Under the pieces are notes generated by a model. That model was not told the DNA's origin, ran no database searches, and saw only the letters and a list, made by a program, of their open reading frames with translations. This document shows positions 8,168 through 17,130 of a stretch of 64,000 nucleotides of DNA, piece after piece (positions within the stretch are counted from its first letter, which is position 1; every line of letters begins with the position of its first letter). Origin of the DNA: CAZLCC01 sp964558365 (lineage in GTDB: Bacteria; Patescibacteriota; Saccharimonadia; Saccharimonadales; Saccharimonadaceae). The stretch lies in the NCBI GenBank assembly GCA_964558365.1, contig CAZLCC010000010.1:1-64000 (forward strand), written 5' to 3'. The translations under genes were made by a program, and so were the position numbers.

Positions 8168-8920
8168 TTATTTACGTCGCTTTAAGAGTTTGTGTACTTG
8201 GTTTACGTCGTCAAGTAGCACTTGGTAAACGATGAAACCAGCAGCTGCACCAACGAGTGGGGCAAAGAAGTAAACTGCTAGTGGCCATGTATCCCAGTTG
8301 ATAGCCTGTAGTGCAACAGCAACTGCAGGGTTTAGGATCGCAGCGCTACCAGAGATGATAAGGCCTAGGAAAAGACCACCACCAACGGTGAAAGCTGCCG
8401 CCATTCGTTCTTTCTTCTCGCGCAAGGCGCTTGCAACGGCAAAGCCAAAAATACCAGCACCAAGCATTTCAGCGAAGAATGCATACCATTCTTTTCCTTC
8501 TGTAATTGCTTCTGCTTTAAATAGCTCTGCTGCAGTTGCCTGGCCAGTTAATGGATTCATTTGTCCTGGTTGACCATTAACAAGCCACTGTAATACTACG
8601 AGTGCAAGCATTGCACCGAGCACTTGCGCAACGATATAACCGAGTGCACGCAATGTTGTTACACGGTGTGTTACCCATGCACCAAAAGTGATAGCTGGGT
8701 TAACGTGTGCACCTGAAAGCTGACCAACTGCAAGTACGATTGCAACAAGTGCAAATAGTACAAAAATTGGTTGACCGCTCACAGAGATTACAACCGCTGC
8801 TAATATAAATGTGCCGATAAACTCACCAAGTAGCGCTCCTAATGGAGTGCGGAAAATGATGTTGTTATCTTTGGCACTTTTGGCTGACGATGCTTTTGCA
8901 CCAGTCTTTTTAGTCGCCAT
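8168..8920 (-). CDS. Aquaporin-like MIP channel lacking the selectivity-filter Arg
   Basis: The start at 8920 is chosen for the GAGGAGGGT site upstream; a longer open frame to 9094 covers the promoter. The 250-aa protein has a Lys/Ala-rich N-terminal tail (1-20), six membrane helices and two half-helix NPA motifs, HVNPAIT (74-76) and ILNPAVA (197-199). MIP channels conduct water or small neutral solutes. In nearly all family members the second motif reads NPAR, the Arg forming the narrow selectivity filter; here that position is Val. Glycerol, gas or another solute is therefore possible. It is divergent from the gene at 9021. Confidence 0.9.
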   Translation of the reverse strand: MATKKTGAKASSAKSAKDNNIIFRTPLGALLGEFIGTFILAAVVISVSGQPIFVLFALVAIVLAVGQLSGAHVNPAITFGAWVTHRVTTLRALGYIVAQVLGAMLALVVLQWLVNGQPGQMNPLTGQATAAELFKAEAITEGKEWYAFFAEMLGAGIFGFAVASALREKKERMAAAFTVGGGLFLGLIISGSAAILNPAVAVALQAINWDTWPLAVYFFAPLVGAAAGFIVYQVLLDDVNQVHKLLKRRK

Positions 8921-9020
8921 AGAGTTCTTACCCTCCTCTAATTTATTACTTATATATACGAGGGCAGTATAGCATATTGTTGCCTTAAGCGGTATATTAA
9001 TAATAAGAAAAGGGGATAGA

Positions 9021-9251
9021 ATGGGATTATTTTTACGACAGAACGAAGACAGGAGTAAGCTACAGTCTCGGCTGGCAAGTGAGCTCAAAGGCAAATTGAG
9101 TGAACAGCAGAAAGTTGACTCTCCAGAAGTTGATCCGCAATTTTTAGAAGATAATCACAAAGCAACACCAGCAAGTATGGTGATGCTTGTGTTAGGCGTT
9201 ATTTTGGTCGTAGCATTTATTGTATGGTTTATAATTTATTCGGCTAATTAA
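9021..9251 (+). CDS. Small tail-anchored membrane protein, unknown
   Basis: The 76-aa product is a charged N-terminal cytoplasmic part (about 45 residues) and a single C-terminal helix (about 51-74). GGGGATAG precedes the ATG. The stop is 2 bases before the next start, so it forms a two-gene unit with the coiled-coil membrane protein that follows. No recognised family. Confidence 0.6.
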   Translation: MGLFLRQNEDRSKLQSRLASELKGKLSEQQKVDSPEVDPQFLEDNHKATPASMVMLVLGVILVVAFIVWFIIYSAN

Positions 9252-9253
9252 TC

Positions 9254-10108
9254 ATGACAGAAGAAATAAATAAAACGCCAAATCAGCAAGAAAATAAAGA
9301 AGAAAATATTTTTATTGCTAATCCTGAGCCACCCAAGAAAGCAAAAACGAATACTGTGCTTTTAGCGGTGATAGCAACTATTACTTTTGTCATAGTTATC
9401 GTGGTCGCTATAATGCTCTGGTCTTTAAGTGCGGCCAACCAAGCAGCAAAAAAACATGAACTTGCAGCGCAAGAACAAGTTTCAGGCTTGCAAGTCGCGC
9501 TTGATATTTTAAAGCCAGATCAAGTAGTAAATAATAAAAGTTTAGAACCGATATTACAAAAGATAGAAGAGTTGAAGCCGCCTAAACTAAGCAGTGTTTT
9601 CTTTGCTTCAACGCTCAGCGCGCAGTATAGGGTGGCAGAAGAAACAAACCAACAGGTTCAGAAACATTACGATTCTTTGCGTGAATATGTGGAAGACGCT
9701 GTACTTTCGGTTGAATTTAGCGATCAAATGAATAAAGTTCAAGCAGAGGCAAAAAATGCTGTAGAGGGCACACAGACACAAAATGCTGCTTCACTCCGTT
9801 CGCTTTCAGGCACTTACGGCAAGCTCGAGCAGCAGATTTTAGATAGCAATGCGCCCAGCCAATTTCAAGATCTTCAAGCGCAAATCGCAGAGCTATATGA
9901 TGAGCAGGCTGATAATTATCAAAATTGGGCTGAGGCGGTTGAGCAAAATAAACCCGAAGAGATAGCAGAGATTCAAAAAGATATTGCCGAGAATAATAAA
10001 GATATAGAAGATCTAACCAGCGACGCAACATATATAGAACAATTCGAAGCATCATATAAAAACTTAGAAAAACAACAAAAAGCATTAGAAAAACGGCTGA
10101 ATTCTTAA
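9254..10108 (+). CDS. Membrane-anchored coiled-coil protein, unknown
   Basis: The 284-aa product has a Glu/Asn/Lys-rich cytoplasmic N-terminus, one membrane helix (about residues 36-60) and a long acidic, Gln-rich helical region (about 70-284) predicted to form coiled coils. No enzyme motif was seen. The 2-base gap to the preceding tail-anchored protein implies co-expression. A structural envelope or pilus-accessory role is possible but unsupported. Confidence 0.6.
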   Translation: MTEEINKTPNQQENKEENIFIANPEPPKKAKTNTVLLAVIATITFVIVIVVAIMLWSLSAANQAAKKHELAAQEQVSGLQVALDILKPDQVVNNKSLEPILQKIEELKPPKLSSVFFASTLSAQYRVAEETNQQVQKHYDSLREYVEDAVLSVEFSDQMNKVQAEAKNAVEGTQTQNAASLRSLSGTYGKLEQQILDSNAPSQFQDLQAQIAELYDEQADNYQNWAEAVEQNKPEEIAEIQKDIAENNKDIEDLTSDATYIEQFEASYKNLEKQQKALEKRLNS

Positions 10109-10153
10109 AGCATAGCAACACTGTAATGCCTGATGTATACTAAATGGTAAGTT

Positions 10154-11170
10154 ATGAAAGAAGTTGAGGCGCTTAAAAAAGAGTTGCTTGCCCGTGTTCA
10201 AACAGAAAAAGAGCCACGGCGAGTTTTGCGCGCACCAGAAATTAAAGCGCTGTATGCCAAGCTGCCAAACTTAGATGCAAAAGAAAAAGCTGCGTTTGGG
10301 CAGGCGGTCAACCAACTTAAGCAAGAAGTCCAGCAAGCGATAGAAAAAAGGGAAGATGACGCAGAGCAGGCAGAGCTTGCGCCGATTGATGTGACGGCTC
10401 CGTGGGATACCAACACTCATTTTAAAGACCGCCCTTCCCTACTCTCTACTGAAAATGGCACGCAGCATCCGCTTACTCGTGAGCTAGAAAATGTTATCGA
10501 TATCTTTACTCGTATGGGGTTTGAGGCGGTGGAGTCGCGACAAATTGACGATGATTACCATATGTTCACCAGCCTTAATTTTCCAGAAAATCATCCAGCA
10601 AGAGACGACTACGATACCTTTAGAACAGAAGAAGGTTTTGTGCCTCCAGCGCATACCAGCACCATGCAGAACCGCATTTTGAAAGCAGGGAAGAAGAAGC
10701 TGGAAGATGGTGGAAATATAGCAAGCATTAGTTATGGTCGGGTATTTAGAAACGAAGATGTTGACGCCACTCACGAGCACACATTCTATCAAGTTGAGGG
10801 TGTGTTTGTCAGCGAAGATGCAAGTTTGAGTCAAATGCTCGGCACGCTTCGTAGCTTTTTTGAAACGTATTATGGGCAGAAGCTAAAGATTAAAACTCAG
10901 CCTGCCTACTTCCCTTTTGTCGAACCTGGTCTAGAATTTGCTATTGAAAAACCAGCTGCGCTTGGCGGTAAGCCTGGCGAATGGCTTGAAATGCTTGGTT
11001 GTGGCATGATTCACCCAAATGTTTTAAAAATGGCGGGAATTGATCCGGAAAAATATCGTGGCTTTGCCTGGGGCGGTGGCGTAGAGCGCCTTGTGATGCT
11101 TAAATACGGCATTGAAGACCTTCGCCATTTTGAATCTGGAAAATTAGCGTTTTTGAGGAAGTTTGTATGA
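10154..11170 (+). CDS. pheS: Phenylalanyl-tRNA synthetase alpha subunit
   Basis: The 338-aa class II synthetase subunit has the N-terminal coiled-coil arm that binds tRNA-Phe (about 1-75), then the catalytic core: HPLTRELENVIDIFTRMGFE, motif 2 with YGRVFRNEDVDATHEHTFYQVEG, and motif 3 ending GFAWGGGVERLVMLKYGI. It makes the alpha half of the alpha2-beta2 enzyme that charges tRNA-Phe. TATACT lies 12 bases before the ATG. The stop overlaps the nudix start (ATGA, 11167-11170), so downstream genes are translationally coupled. Confidence 0.96.
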   Translation: MKEVEALKKELLARVQTEKEPRRVLRAPEIKALYAKLPNLDAKEKAAFGQAVNQLKQEVQQAIEKREDDAEQAELAPIDVTAPWDTNTHFKDRPSLLSTENGTQHPLTRELENVIDIFTRMGFEAVESRQIDDDYHMFTSLNFPENHPARDDYDTFRTEEGFVPPAHTSTMQNRILKAGKKKLEDGGNIASISYGRVFRNEDVDATHEHTFYQVEGVFVSEDASLSQMLGTLRSFFETYYGQKLKIKTQPAYFPFVEPGLEFAIEKPAALGGKPGEWLEMLGCGMIHPNVLKMAGIDPEKYRGFAWGGGVERLVMLKYGIEDLRHFESGKLAFLRKFV

Positions 11171-11676
11171 GTGAAGTAATTCCTATTGTAGATGATCAAG
11201 ATAAATTGATTGCTTATAAAGATCGTAAAGCAGTTGACTATACTAAAGATATATTTCAGTCATCTGCTTTGTGGGTTGTTAACTCTAATGGTGATATCTT
11301 ACTGGCGCAGAGAAAGTTAACCAAAAGCAAAGATCCTGGTAAGTGGGGTCCAGCAGTCGCAGGCACGGTTGAAAAAGGCGAGGATTACGAAACGAATATT
11401 TACAAGGAAGCGGAAGAAGAGATTGGTCTCACTGGTTACAAATTTGAAAAGCTAGCTAAAGAAAAGCTTTCTGCTCCATATCCCTATCCACAGTTTGTGC
11501 AATGGTTTCAGGTGACCGTGGATAAGCCGATTGATTACTTCACCGCTCAACTGGAAGAGGTAGAAAAGATTGAATGGGTAGGGCGTAATTGGTTAATGAA
11601 AGATGTCCAGGAAAATCCAGAGAAATACATAACTAGCATGGGTCGGGCTCTGACGTTTTTAAGGAGATCTACATGA
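11167..11676 (+). CDS. Nudix hydrolase encoded between pheS and pheT
   Basis: The 169-aa protein carries a Nudix box at residues 66-88 (G-x5-E-x7-K-E-A-x-E-E-x-G-L), with the usual Arg replaced by Lys. The strand before the box, with AQRKLTKSKDPGKWGPAVAG, is most like the IPP isomerase/YfcD-type subgroup. It hydrolyses nucleoside-diphosphate-linked or related substrates; the substrate cannot be read from sequence. ATGA overlaps at both ends tie its translation to pheS and pheT, which is an unusual insertion into the pheST operon. Confidence 0.9.
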   Translation: MSEVIPIVDDQDKLIAYKDRKAVDYTKDIFQSSALWVVNSNGDILLAQRKLTKSKDPGKWGPAVAGTVEKGEDYETNIYKEAEEEIGLTGYKFEKLAKEKLSAPYPYPQFVQWFQVTVDKPIDYFTAQLEEVEKIEWVGRNWLMKDVQENPEKYITSMGRALTFLRRST

Positions 11677-14165
11677 TAATTTCACTAAATTGGCTAAAGC
11701 AGTTCACTAGTATTAACAGTTCGGTTGATGAATTAGCGACGCTAATTGGCGCGCGATTGGTTGAGATTGAAGAAGTAATTGACCTTGGTAAGAAATATGA
11801 AGATGTGATTGTGGCGAAAATCATGAGTGTTGAAAAGCACCCAGATGCAGATAAATTGCATGTGGTACAGATTGATGACGGTGACAAAGCAAAAAGTGTG
11901 AAGCGACTAGAAAACGGCTTGGTGCAAGTGGTGTGCGGCGCGCCGAATGTGAAAGAGGGCATGTTGGTTGCGTGGCTTCCACCTGGTGCTGCTGTGCCAG
12001 AAACGTTTGAGAGTGAACCGTTCGTGCTTGAAGCGCGCAAACTTCGGGGTGTGGTGAGCAATGGCATGTTGGCAAGCGCCAAAGAGCTTGATTTTGGCGA
12101 TGATCACACTGGGATTATTGAGATCGATAAAGACGCAAAACCAGGGGATTCTTTTGCAGAAATGTATGAACTAAATGACTACTTACTTGATATTGAAAAT
12201 AAATCACTAACGCACCGGCCAGATTGCTTTGGCGTAATTGGCTTTGCCAGAGAAGTGGCAGCCATTCAGGGTAATGATTTTGAAACGCCAAAATGGCTAA
12301 TGCAACTTGAGCCAAAACTAGCTGAAAAAGTAGCTAAAGACGACATGAACATTTCTGCAAAAGTTGAGAATGCTGACATTTGTGAGAGATATCAAGCGGT
12401 AATACTGAGCGGCGTGAATGCAAAGCTCCACTCGCCTCTTCAAATTCAAAGCTATTTAGCTCGAATTGGCATGAAGCCGATTAGCGCTGCGGTTGATACG
12501 ACAAACTATTTAATGGCGTTAACTGGTCAGCCGCTGCATGCATTTGATTACGATAAATTTGTGTCAGTGAGTTCCACCAAAAAAGCAGATATTGTAGTAC
12601 GTGAAGCAAAGAAAGGCGAGAAGTTAACATTGCTTGATGGGCGAGAGATTGAGCTTGCTGCTAGCGATATCATCGTTTGTGCTGGTAAAACGCCAGTTGC
12701 ACTCGCAGGAGCAATGGGCGGCGCTAGTACGGAAGTTGATGAAAATACAAAAAATATTTTACTTGAAAGCGCAACATTTGATCTGTATCGTCTTCGCACA
12801 ACACAAATGCGACATGCAATTTATAGCGAAGCAATTACGCGATTTACAAAAGGGCAGTCTGCCGCACAAACTGCGCCGGTGCTGGCGAGCGCCGTGCGAA
12901 TGCTCTGCGATATTACAGGCGCAAAACGGGCGAGCGATGTGGTTGACGTGCGCGAAAAGGCCAAGACTACAAAACCAATTGTGGTATCAATTTCAAAGAT
13001 TGAAAAAACTTTAGGCGTTGACTTAGAGCTTGATGAAATTGCCGAGCCACTTGAGGTAGTAGAATTTACGCTGAACGTAGTGAACGAAGATATTGAAGTG
13101 ACGCCACCATATTGGCGTGGCGATATACATATCGGCGAAGATGTGATTGAGGAAATTGGTCGTATCCGCGGATTTGACTCAATCTCCCCTACTCTGCCGC
13201 GCCGTGGATTTGAGGCTGTGCGACCAAGCGAGTTTGATGAATTTCGTTCTCGTTTGCGTCAAATTTTGGTGCGAGCTGGTGCGAATGAAGTACTGATGTA
13301 TAGCTTTATTCACGGTGATATTTTGAAAAAAGCTGGTCAAGATCCAAAAAATTCATATCGAATCACCAACTCAATTAGCCCGGATCTGCAATACTATCGC
13401 CAAAGCTTAACGCCGAGTCTATTGAGCTTAGTGCATTCAAATGTTAAAAACGGTTTTTCTAGTTTTGCATTGTTTGAAATGAACAAAGCTCATAACAAGG
13501 TTCATGGCTTAAACGATGAAGGCGTTCCTGGCGAAATTAATATGCTTGCAGCTGTCATAACGAGCAAAAAGCCAAAAAGCGGTGCGCCGTATTATCAAGC
13601 GAGAAAACTGCTAGAATATGTCGGTGATTATTTGGGACTGAAGCTTGAATATAAGCAACTAGAAAAAGATCTAAAATATCCAGTAACTGAGCCTTTTGAT
13701 TATCGACGTTCGGCGATGGTGTATGATCAGCCGTCTGGTGAATTTGTGGGCATGATAGGCGAATACAAACGGTCGGTAATTAAAAACTTTAAATTGCCTG
13801 AATATAGCGCTGGACTTGAACTAGATCCAGAAGGGTTATTAAAAGCCGTTAAAAAACAAGCGAACAGCTACAAACCACTTAGCCGTTATCCTGGAACATG
13901 GCAAGATATTTGCTTCCAGCTAAAGCCAGAGCAAACATACGGCGAAGTAGTAGCTGAGACAGAAAAAGTGCTTGAAAAAGAAGAGTTAGAATGGAGTATT
14001 TTACCGACAGATATCTATCAGCCTGAAGATGGCGCATATAAAAATATTACAATTAGAATTCACCTAACAGATCATACAAAAACGATTACTTCAAAAGAGG
14101 CGAATGAAGTAGTTGCAAAAGTTGTTGCGAGCGTGACAAAAACACTACACGCAAAAGTAATCTAG
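11673..14165 (+). CDS. pheT: Phenylalanyl-tRNA synthetase beta subunit
   Basis: The 830-aa subunit shows all expected domains in order. These are an N-terminal B1 part, an EMAP-like tRNA-binding domain (about 43-160, with HPDADKLHVVQID and VVCGAPNVKEG), a B3/B4 editing region (about 215-400, starting near YLARIGMKPISAAVDTTNY), the B5 domain (about 410-490), a catalytic-like core, and a C-terminal FDX-ACB anticodon-binding domain (about 740-830, SRYPGTWQDICFQL). Length is normal (about 800). An AAGGAG site inside the nudix gene lies before its ATG, which overlaps the nudix stop. Confidence 0.96.
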   Translation: MIISLNWLKQFTSINSSVDELATLIGARLVEIEEVIDLGKKYEDVIVAKIMSVEKHPDADKLHVVQIDDGDKAKSVKRLENGLVQVVCGAPNVKEGMLVAWLPPGAAVPETFESEPFVLEARKLRGVVSNGMLASAKELDFGDDHTGIIEIDKDAKPGDSFAEMYELNDYLLDIENKSLTHRPDCFGVIGFAREVAAIQGNDFETPKWLMQLEPKLAEKVAKDDMNISAKVENADICERYQAVILSGVNAKLHSPLQIQSYLARIGMKPISAAVDTTNYLMALTGQPLHAFDYDKFVSVSSTKKADIVVREAKKGEKLTLLDGREIELAASDIIVCAGKTPVALAGAMGGASTEVDENTKNILLESATFDLYRLRTTQMRHAIYSEAITRFTKGQSAAQTAPVLASAVRMLCDITGAKRASDVVDVREKAKTTKPIVVSISKIEKTLGVDLELDEIAEPLEVVEFTLNVVNEDIEVTPPYWRGDIHIGEDVIEEIGRIRGFDSISPTLPRRGFEAVRPSEFDEFRSRLRQILVRAGANEVLMYSFIHGDILKKAGQDPKNSYRITNSISPDLQYYRQSLTPSLLSLVHSNVKNGFSSFALFEMNKAHNKVHGLNDEGVPGEINMLAAVITSKKPKSGAPYYQARKLLEYVGDYLGLKLEYKQLEKDLKYPVTEPFDYRRSAMVYDQPSGEFVGMIGEYKRSVIKNFKLPEYSAGLELDPEGLLKAVKKQANSYKPLSRYPGTWQDICFQLKPEQTYGEVVAETEKVLEKEELEWSILPTDIYQPEDGAYKNITIRIHLTDHTKTITSKEANEVVAKVVASVTKTLHAKVI

Positions 14166-14205
14166 CTTGGTATAATAGAAAAACATGAAACGATAAGGAG
14201 GGAAT

Positions 14206-14781
14206 GTGGCGACTACAAAGACACAGAGGGTTGGTATTTGGATAATTGCGATTGTTATGTTGGTAAGCACCATTGCGATGTTTCTTGGAATGATTTTAGC
14301 AAATCAGAACCAGGCTAAAGATAGCCAAGACCAAGCAGATACGCAAAAACAACTAGAGGAATATCAGAAGAAACTTGAAGAGCAGGCGAAAGCGAATGCA
14401 GCTGCGTCTGAGCCACTAGATGGATACAGCGCTTCTTCTTTTGATGCAGCGAGTGTTAAAAAGTTGCAGGTACAAGAGTTGAAGCCTGGTACTGGCAAAG
14501 CAGCAGCTGAAAATAGCACTGTATCTGTAAACTATTTTGGCTGGACACCAAACGGTAAAATTTTTGATAGTTCAAAAAAGAATGGCAAAGTAGAGCCGAT
14601 AGAGTTCCCTCTTAACCAAGTTATTAAAGGTTGGACTCAGGGGCTTACGGGCGTAAAAGAAGGTGCGGTAGTAAAACTTACTATTCCAGCCGATCTTGCA
14701 TATGGTGAACAGGGCAGCCCACCAAATATTCAGCCTAATGAGCCCCTAGTATTTATTGTAGAAATGAAGAAAGTACAATAA
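14206..14781 (+). CDS. Membrane-anchored FKBP-type peptidyl-prolyl isomerase
   Basis: The GTG start is preceded by AAGGAGG; the ATG two bases upstream is out of frame. The 191-aa product has one membrane helix (about 11-33), a Gln/Lys-rich coiled linker (about 36-65) and a C-terminal FKBP domain (about 90-191) with VSVNYFGW, KIFDSSKK, the VIKGWTQGLTGVKEG core and LAYGEQG. It should catalyse cis-trans isomerisation of proline bonds in secreted proteins at the outer face of the membrane. A TATAAT box lies near 14170. Confidence 0.92.
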   Translation: MATTKTQRVGIWIIAIVMLVSTIAMFLGMILANQNQAKDSQDQADTQKQLEEYQKKLEEQAKANAAASEPLDGYSASSFDAASVKKLQVQELKPGTGKAAAENSTVSVNYFGWTPNGKIFDSSKKNGKVEPIEFPLNQVIKGWTQGLTGVKEGAVVKLTIPADLAYGEQGSPPNIQPNEPLVFIVEMKKVQ

Positions 14782-14869
14782 ATACAACATATAGCGTATT
14801 GCATTATTAAATAAACACCATATATAATAAAAAGAACCACGCCAAGCAAAATAGAAAGAGAGGGAAAAC

Positions 14870-15121
14870 GTGTCAAAAAATATTACTATTTACACCACAA
14901 ATACCTGTGCGTATTGTTCAATGGTAAAGAAATACCTTACTACTAAGGGTCATGAATACAAGGAAGTAAATCTTGATGAACGGCCAGAAGAGCGACAAAA
15001 AGCGATCGATCTTAGCGGCCAAATGACTGTACCAATTACAGTTATTGAGAATGAGGGCGGACAGCCAAGTATAGCAGTCGGCTGGAATCCTGGAAAATTA
15101 GCAGCAGCTTTAGGATCTTAG
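14870..15121 (+). CDS. Glutaredoxin-like thiol oxidoreductase
   Basis: The 83-aa thioredoxin-fold protein starts at GTG after a GAGAGGGA site. It has the redox pair C13-A-Y-C16 and the cis-proline segment TVPI near residues 52-55, followed by a GWNPGKL region where glutaredoxins have GG-FD. The thioredoxin reductase gene begins 7 bases after its stop, suggesting this is the partner reduced by that enzyme rather than by glutathione (NrdH-like use). This is an inference from order. Confidence 0.9.
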   Translation: MSKNITIYTTNTCAYCSMVKKYLTTKGHEYKEVNLDERPEERQKAIDLSGQMTVPITVIENEGGQPSIAVGWNPGKLAAALGS

Positions 15122-15128
15122 GTTAGTA

Positions 15129-16055
15129 ATGGCAGAAAAAATACATGATGTTGTTATGATTGGTGCTGGCCCGAGTGCGCTGGCGGCAGCGGTTTATACA
15201 ACCAGAGAAGATATTGAAACACTGTTGCTTGAAAAGAATGTAATTGGTGGTTTGGCGGCGATTACAGATAAGGTAGATAATTACCCTGGTTTTGCGGAAG
15301 GCATCGGCGGTTTGCAACTTGCTGAACAGCTTCAGGCTCAGGCAGAGCGTTTTGGCGCGAAGATAGATTTTGGAGCAGTTGAAAAAATTGAAGAAGCAGG
15401 TGAGCACAAAACCATTAAAACTGACGCTGGTGATTTTAAGGCTAGGGCAATTCTTGTTGCAACTGGCAGCGATTATAAAAAAATCGGCGTACCAGGTGAA
15501 GAAGAGTTTTATGGAAAGGGCGTTCATTACTGCGCAACATGCGACGGAGCTTTTTATAGAGGTAAAAAACTTGTTGTTGTGGGTGGTGGAAACTCTGCGG
15601 TGCAAGAAGCGTTATTTTTAACGCGTTTTACAACGCATATTGATCTTTTGGTGCGTAGCACAATTAAGGCAAGCGAAGTGTTGCAGCACGAGCTAGATGA
15701 ATTTGTAAAACAAGGAAAGATTACGGTTCATTTACAAACTACAACAGATGAAATTGTTGGCGAAGATGGCAAAGTAAATAAAGTCATCGCCACAAAAAAT
15801 GGTGAGAAAACTGAAATTACTACCGACGGTGTCTTTATTTTTGTTGGGCTTTTGCCAAATACGCAGTTTTTAGAAAATAGCGATATTAAGCTTGATGAAT
15901 TTGGCTTTATTAAAACAGATAACAAGCTAATGACCTCAATACCGGGGGTTTTTGCCAGCGGAGACGTGCGAAGTGGCGCTACGATGCAAATCGCCAGTGC
16001 GGTTGGCGAAGGCGCAACAGCGGCGCTTAATATGCGTGAATATTTAGAGAAATAG
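15129..16055 (+). CDS. trxB: Thioredoxin-disulfide reductase
   Basis: The 308-aa flavoprotein has the FAD-binding GAGPSA (12-17), the NADPH-binding GGGNSA (152-157), the redox-active C135-A-T-C138 followed by DGAF, and a C-terminal GDVRSGATMQIASAVGEG FAD motif. Length and motif order are those of low-molecular-weight TrxB. It transfers electrons from NADPH to thioredoxin or glutaredoxin-like proteins; the partner is probably the CAYC protein directly upstream. Confidence 0.95.
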   Translation: MAEKIHDVVMIGAGPSALAAAVYTTREDIETLLLEKNVIGGLAAITDKVDNYPGFAEGIGGLQLAEQLQAQAERFGAKIDFGAVEKIEEAGEHKTIKTDAGDFKARAILVATGSDYKKIGVPGEEEFYGKGVHYCATCDGAFYRGKKLVVVGGGNSAVQEALFLTRFTTHIDLLVRSTIKASEVLQHELDEFVKQGKITVHLQTTTDEIVGEDGKVNKVIATKNGEKTEITTDGVFIFVGLLPNTQFLENSDIKLDEFGFIKTDNKLMTSIPGVFASGDVRSGATMQIASAVGEGATAALNMREYLEK

Positions 16056-16065
16056 TAGTTTTCTT

Positions 16066-17058
16066 TTACGCAATATACTTTTTATAAAAAGATTCTAGCT
16101 GAGAAATAATTTCTGGGTTGATTGTTTTTAGCGCGACTTCTTTTGTTCCCAACTTAACACCGCTATAGGCAAAATTATGTGAACCGGCCAATGCAATTTT
16201 TGTACCATCTTTTAAAGTGAAGATAACAAATTTTGCATGAATGTAAGTATCTTTTTTATAAATAGTTTTAAGACCAGTTCGCAGCATGCTGGATTTAATT
16301 AAAAGTTTGCTATTTATATCTGTAGCAATTCTGGGTGGATTAAAATAAATTTTTGAAGGTGTATTTTTTAGATACTTTACTAATTTTCCGGTTGGGCAAT
16401 ATTGAGAAACGAACAAGATTTCTTTTGATTGTTCTGCTAATTTGCATGCCTGGTCATAGATAGGCGAGTCTTGTTTTTTGCCACTATCAATCAATACATC
16501 GCCAAAAGGAAGCGCCGCTTTTAGTCCGTCGTAACAAACGCCCTTTTTATCACATTCAATAATTTTCTTTTGCTCTTTAATCAAAATATCGGCAAGTTCT
16601 TTATTGTGTGTTTTAAACATATAGTCAGTGTGGCCAATGCCTTTTTTATAAAGATTTACTCCGCCGAAGCAATATACAATATCATCTACCACAAACCACT
16701 TAATGTGCGTAACGCCCGAAAATGGGTTAAGTGTCGGTAGGCCGTCGTGTAAAACATGCGTTTTTGCTCCTGCGCTTGCTAAGCCAGAGAGCATTTTAGT
16801 GGTAACAACCGACGGCGTCTTTTGTTTTTTTCTAGGTGAAAAAGCGCCACTAAGTTCGCTATAAGTAAACGCATCAATAGTGATGTTTGTCTCTAATCCT
16901 CTTTTCGCACCTTTTTTTATTGCTTCAATTAATTCTTTTGTTTCAGAATCTTTAGTTATCACAAGTGTTAAAGAATAAGCTCTTTTTCGAGCTTTTTTTA
17001 TTTCAGACGTAACATCTTTTACATATTCACGGCTGGTAAGAAGGGCAAAATTACTCAT
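16066..17058 (-). CDS. Phospholipase D-like domain protein
   Basis: The 330-aa protein has two PLD half-sites. The first is HIKWFVVDD (near residue 120) with FGGVNLYKKG. The second is HAKFVIF (near residue 275) with a downstream GSHNFAYSG. HxK plus the Gly-Ser/Asn box is the catalytic core of the superfamily, which includes cardiolipin synthases, nucleases and toxins. There is no membrane helix or signal peptide, so a cytoplasmic or unconventional role is likely and the substrate is unknown. Minus-strand TATAAT (17071-17076) lies 12 bases before the ATG. It is divergent from ppa. Confidence 0.85.
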   Translation of the reverse strand: MSNFALLTSREYVKDVTSEIKKARKRAYSLTLVITKDSETKELIEAIKKGAKRGLETNITIDAFTYSELSGAFSPRKKQKTPSVVTTKMLSGLASAGAKTHVLHDGLPTLNPFSGVTHIKWFVVDDIVYCFGGVNLYKKGIGHTDYMFKTHNKELADILIKEQKKIIECDKKGVCYDGLKAALPFGDVLIDSGKKQDSPIYDQACKLAEQSKEILFVSQYCPTGKLVKYLKNTPSKIYFNPPRIATDINSKLLIKSSMLRTGLKTIYKKDTYIHAKFVIFTLKDGTKIALAGSHNFAYSGVKLGTKEVALKTINPEIISQLESFYKKYIA

Positions 17059-17070
17059 ACAGGTAGCCTC

Positions 17071-17085
17071 ATTATAAGGTATAAT
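17071..17085. promoter_or_regulatory. Back-to-back -10 boxes of the PLD gene and ppa
   Basis: ATTATA (17071-17076, TATAAT on the minus strand) and TATAAT (17080-17085, plus strand) are only 3 bases apart. The two divergent promoters must compete for polymerase. Confidence 0.65.
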
Positions 17086-17130
17086 AAGAAAAATAAAGTG
17101 AATTAAGTAAGAAAAGGAGATTCTTTAGTT

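Noticed and set aside
8921..9094. 58-residue N-terminal extension of the aquaporin
   Set aside because: It covers the divergent promoter region and the next gene's start, and a strong ribosome site supports the ATG at 8920.
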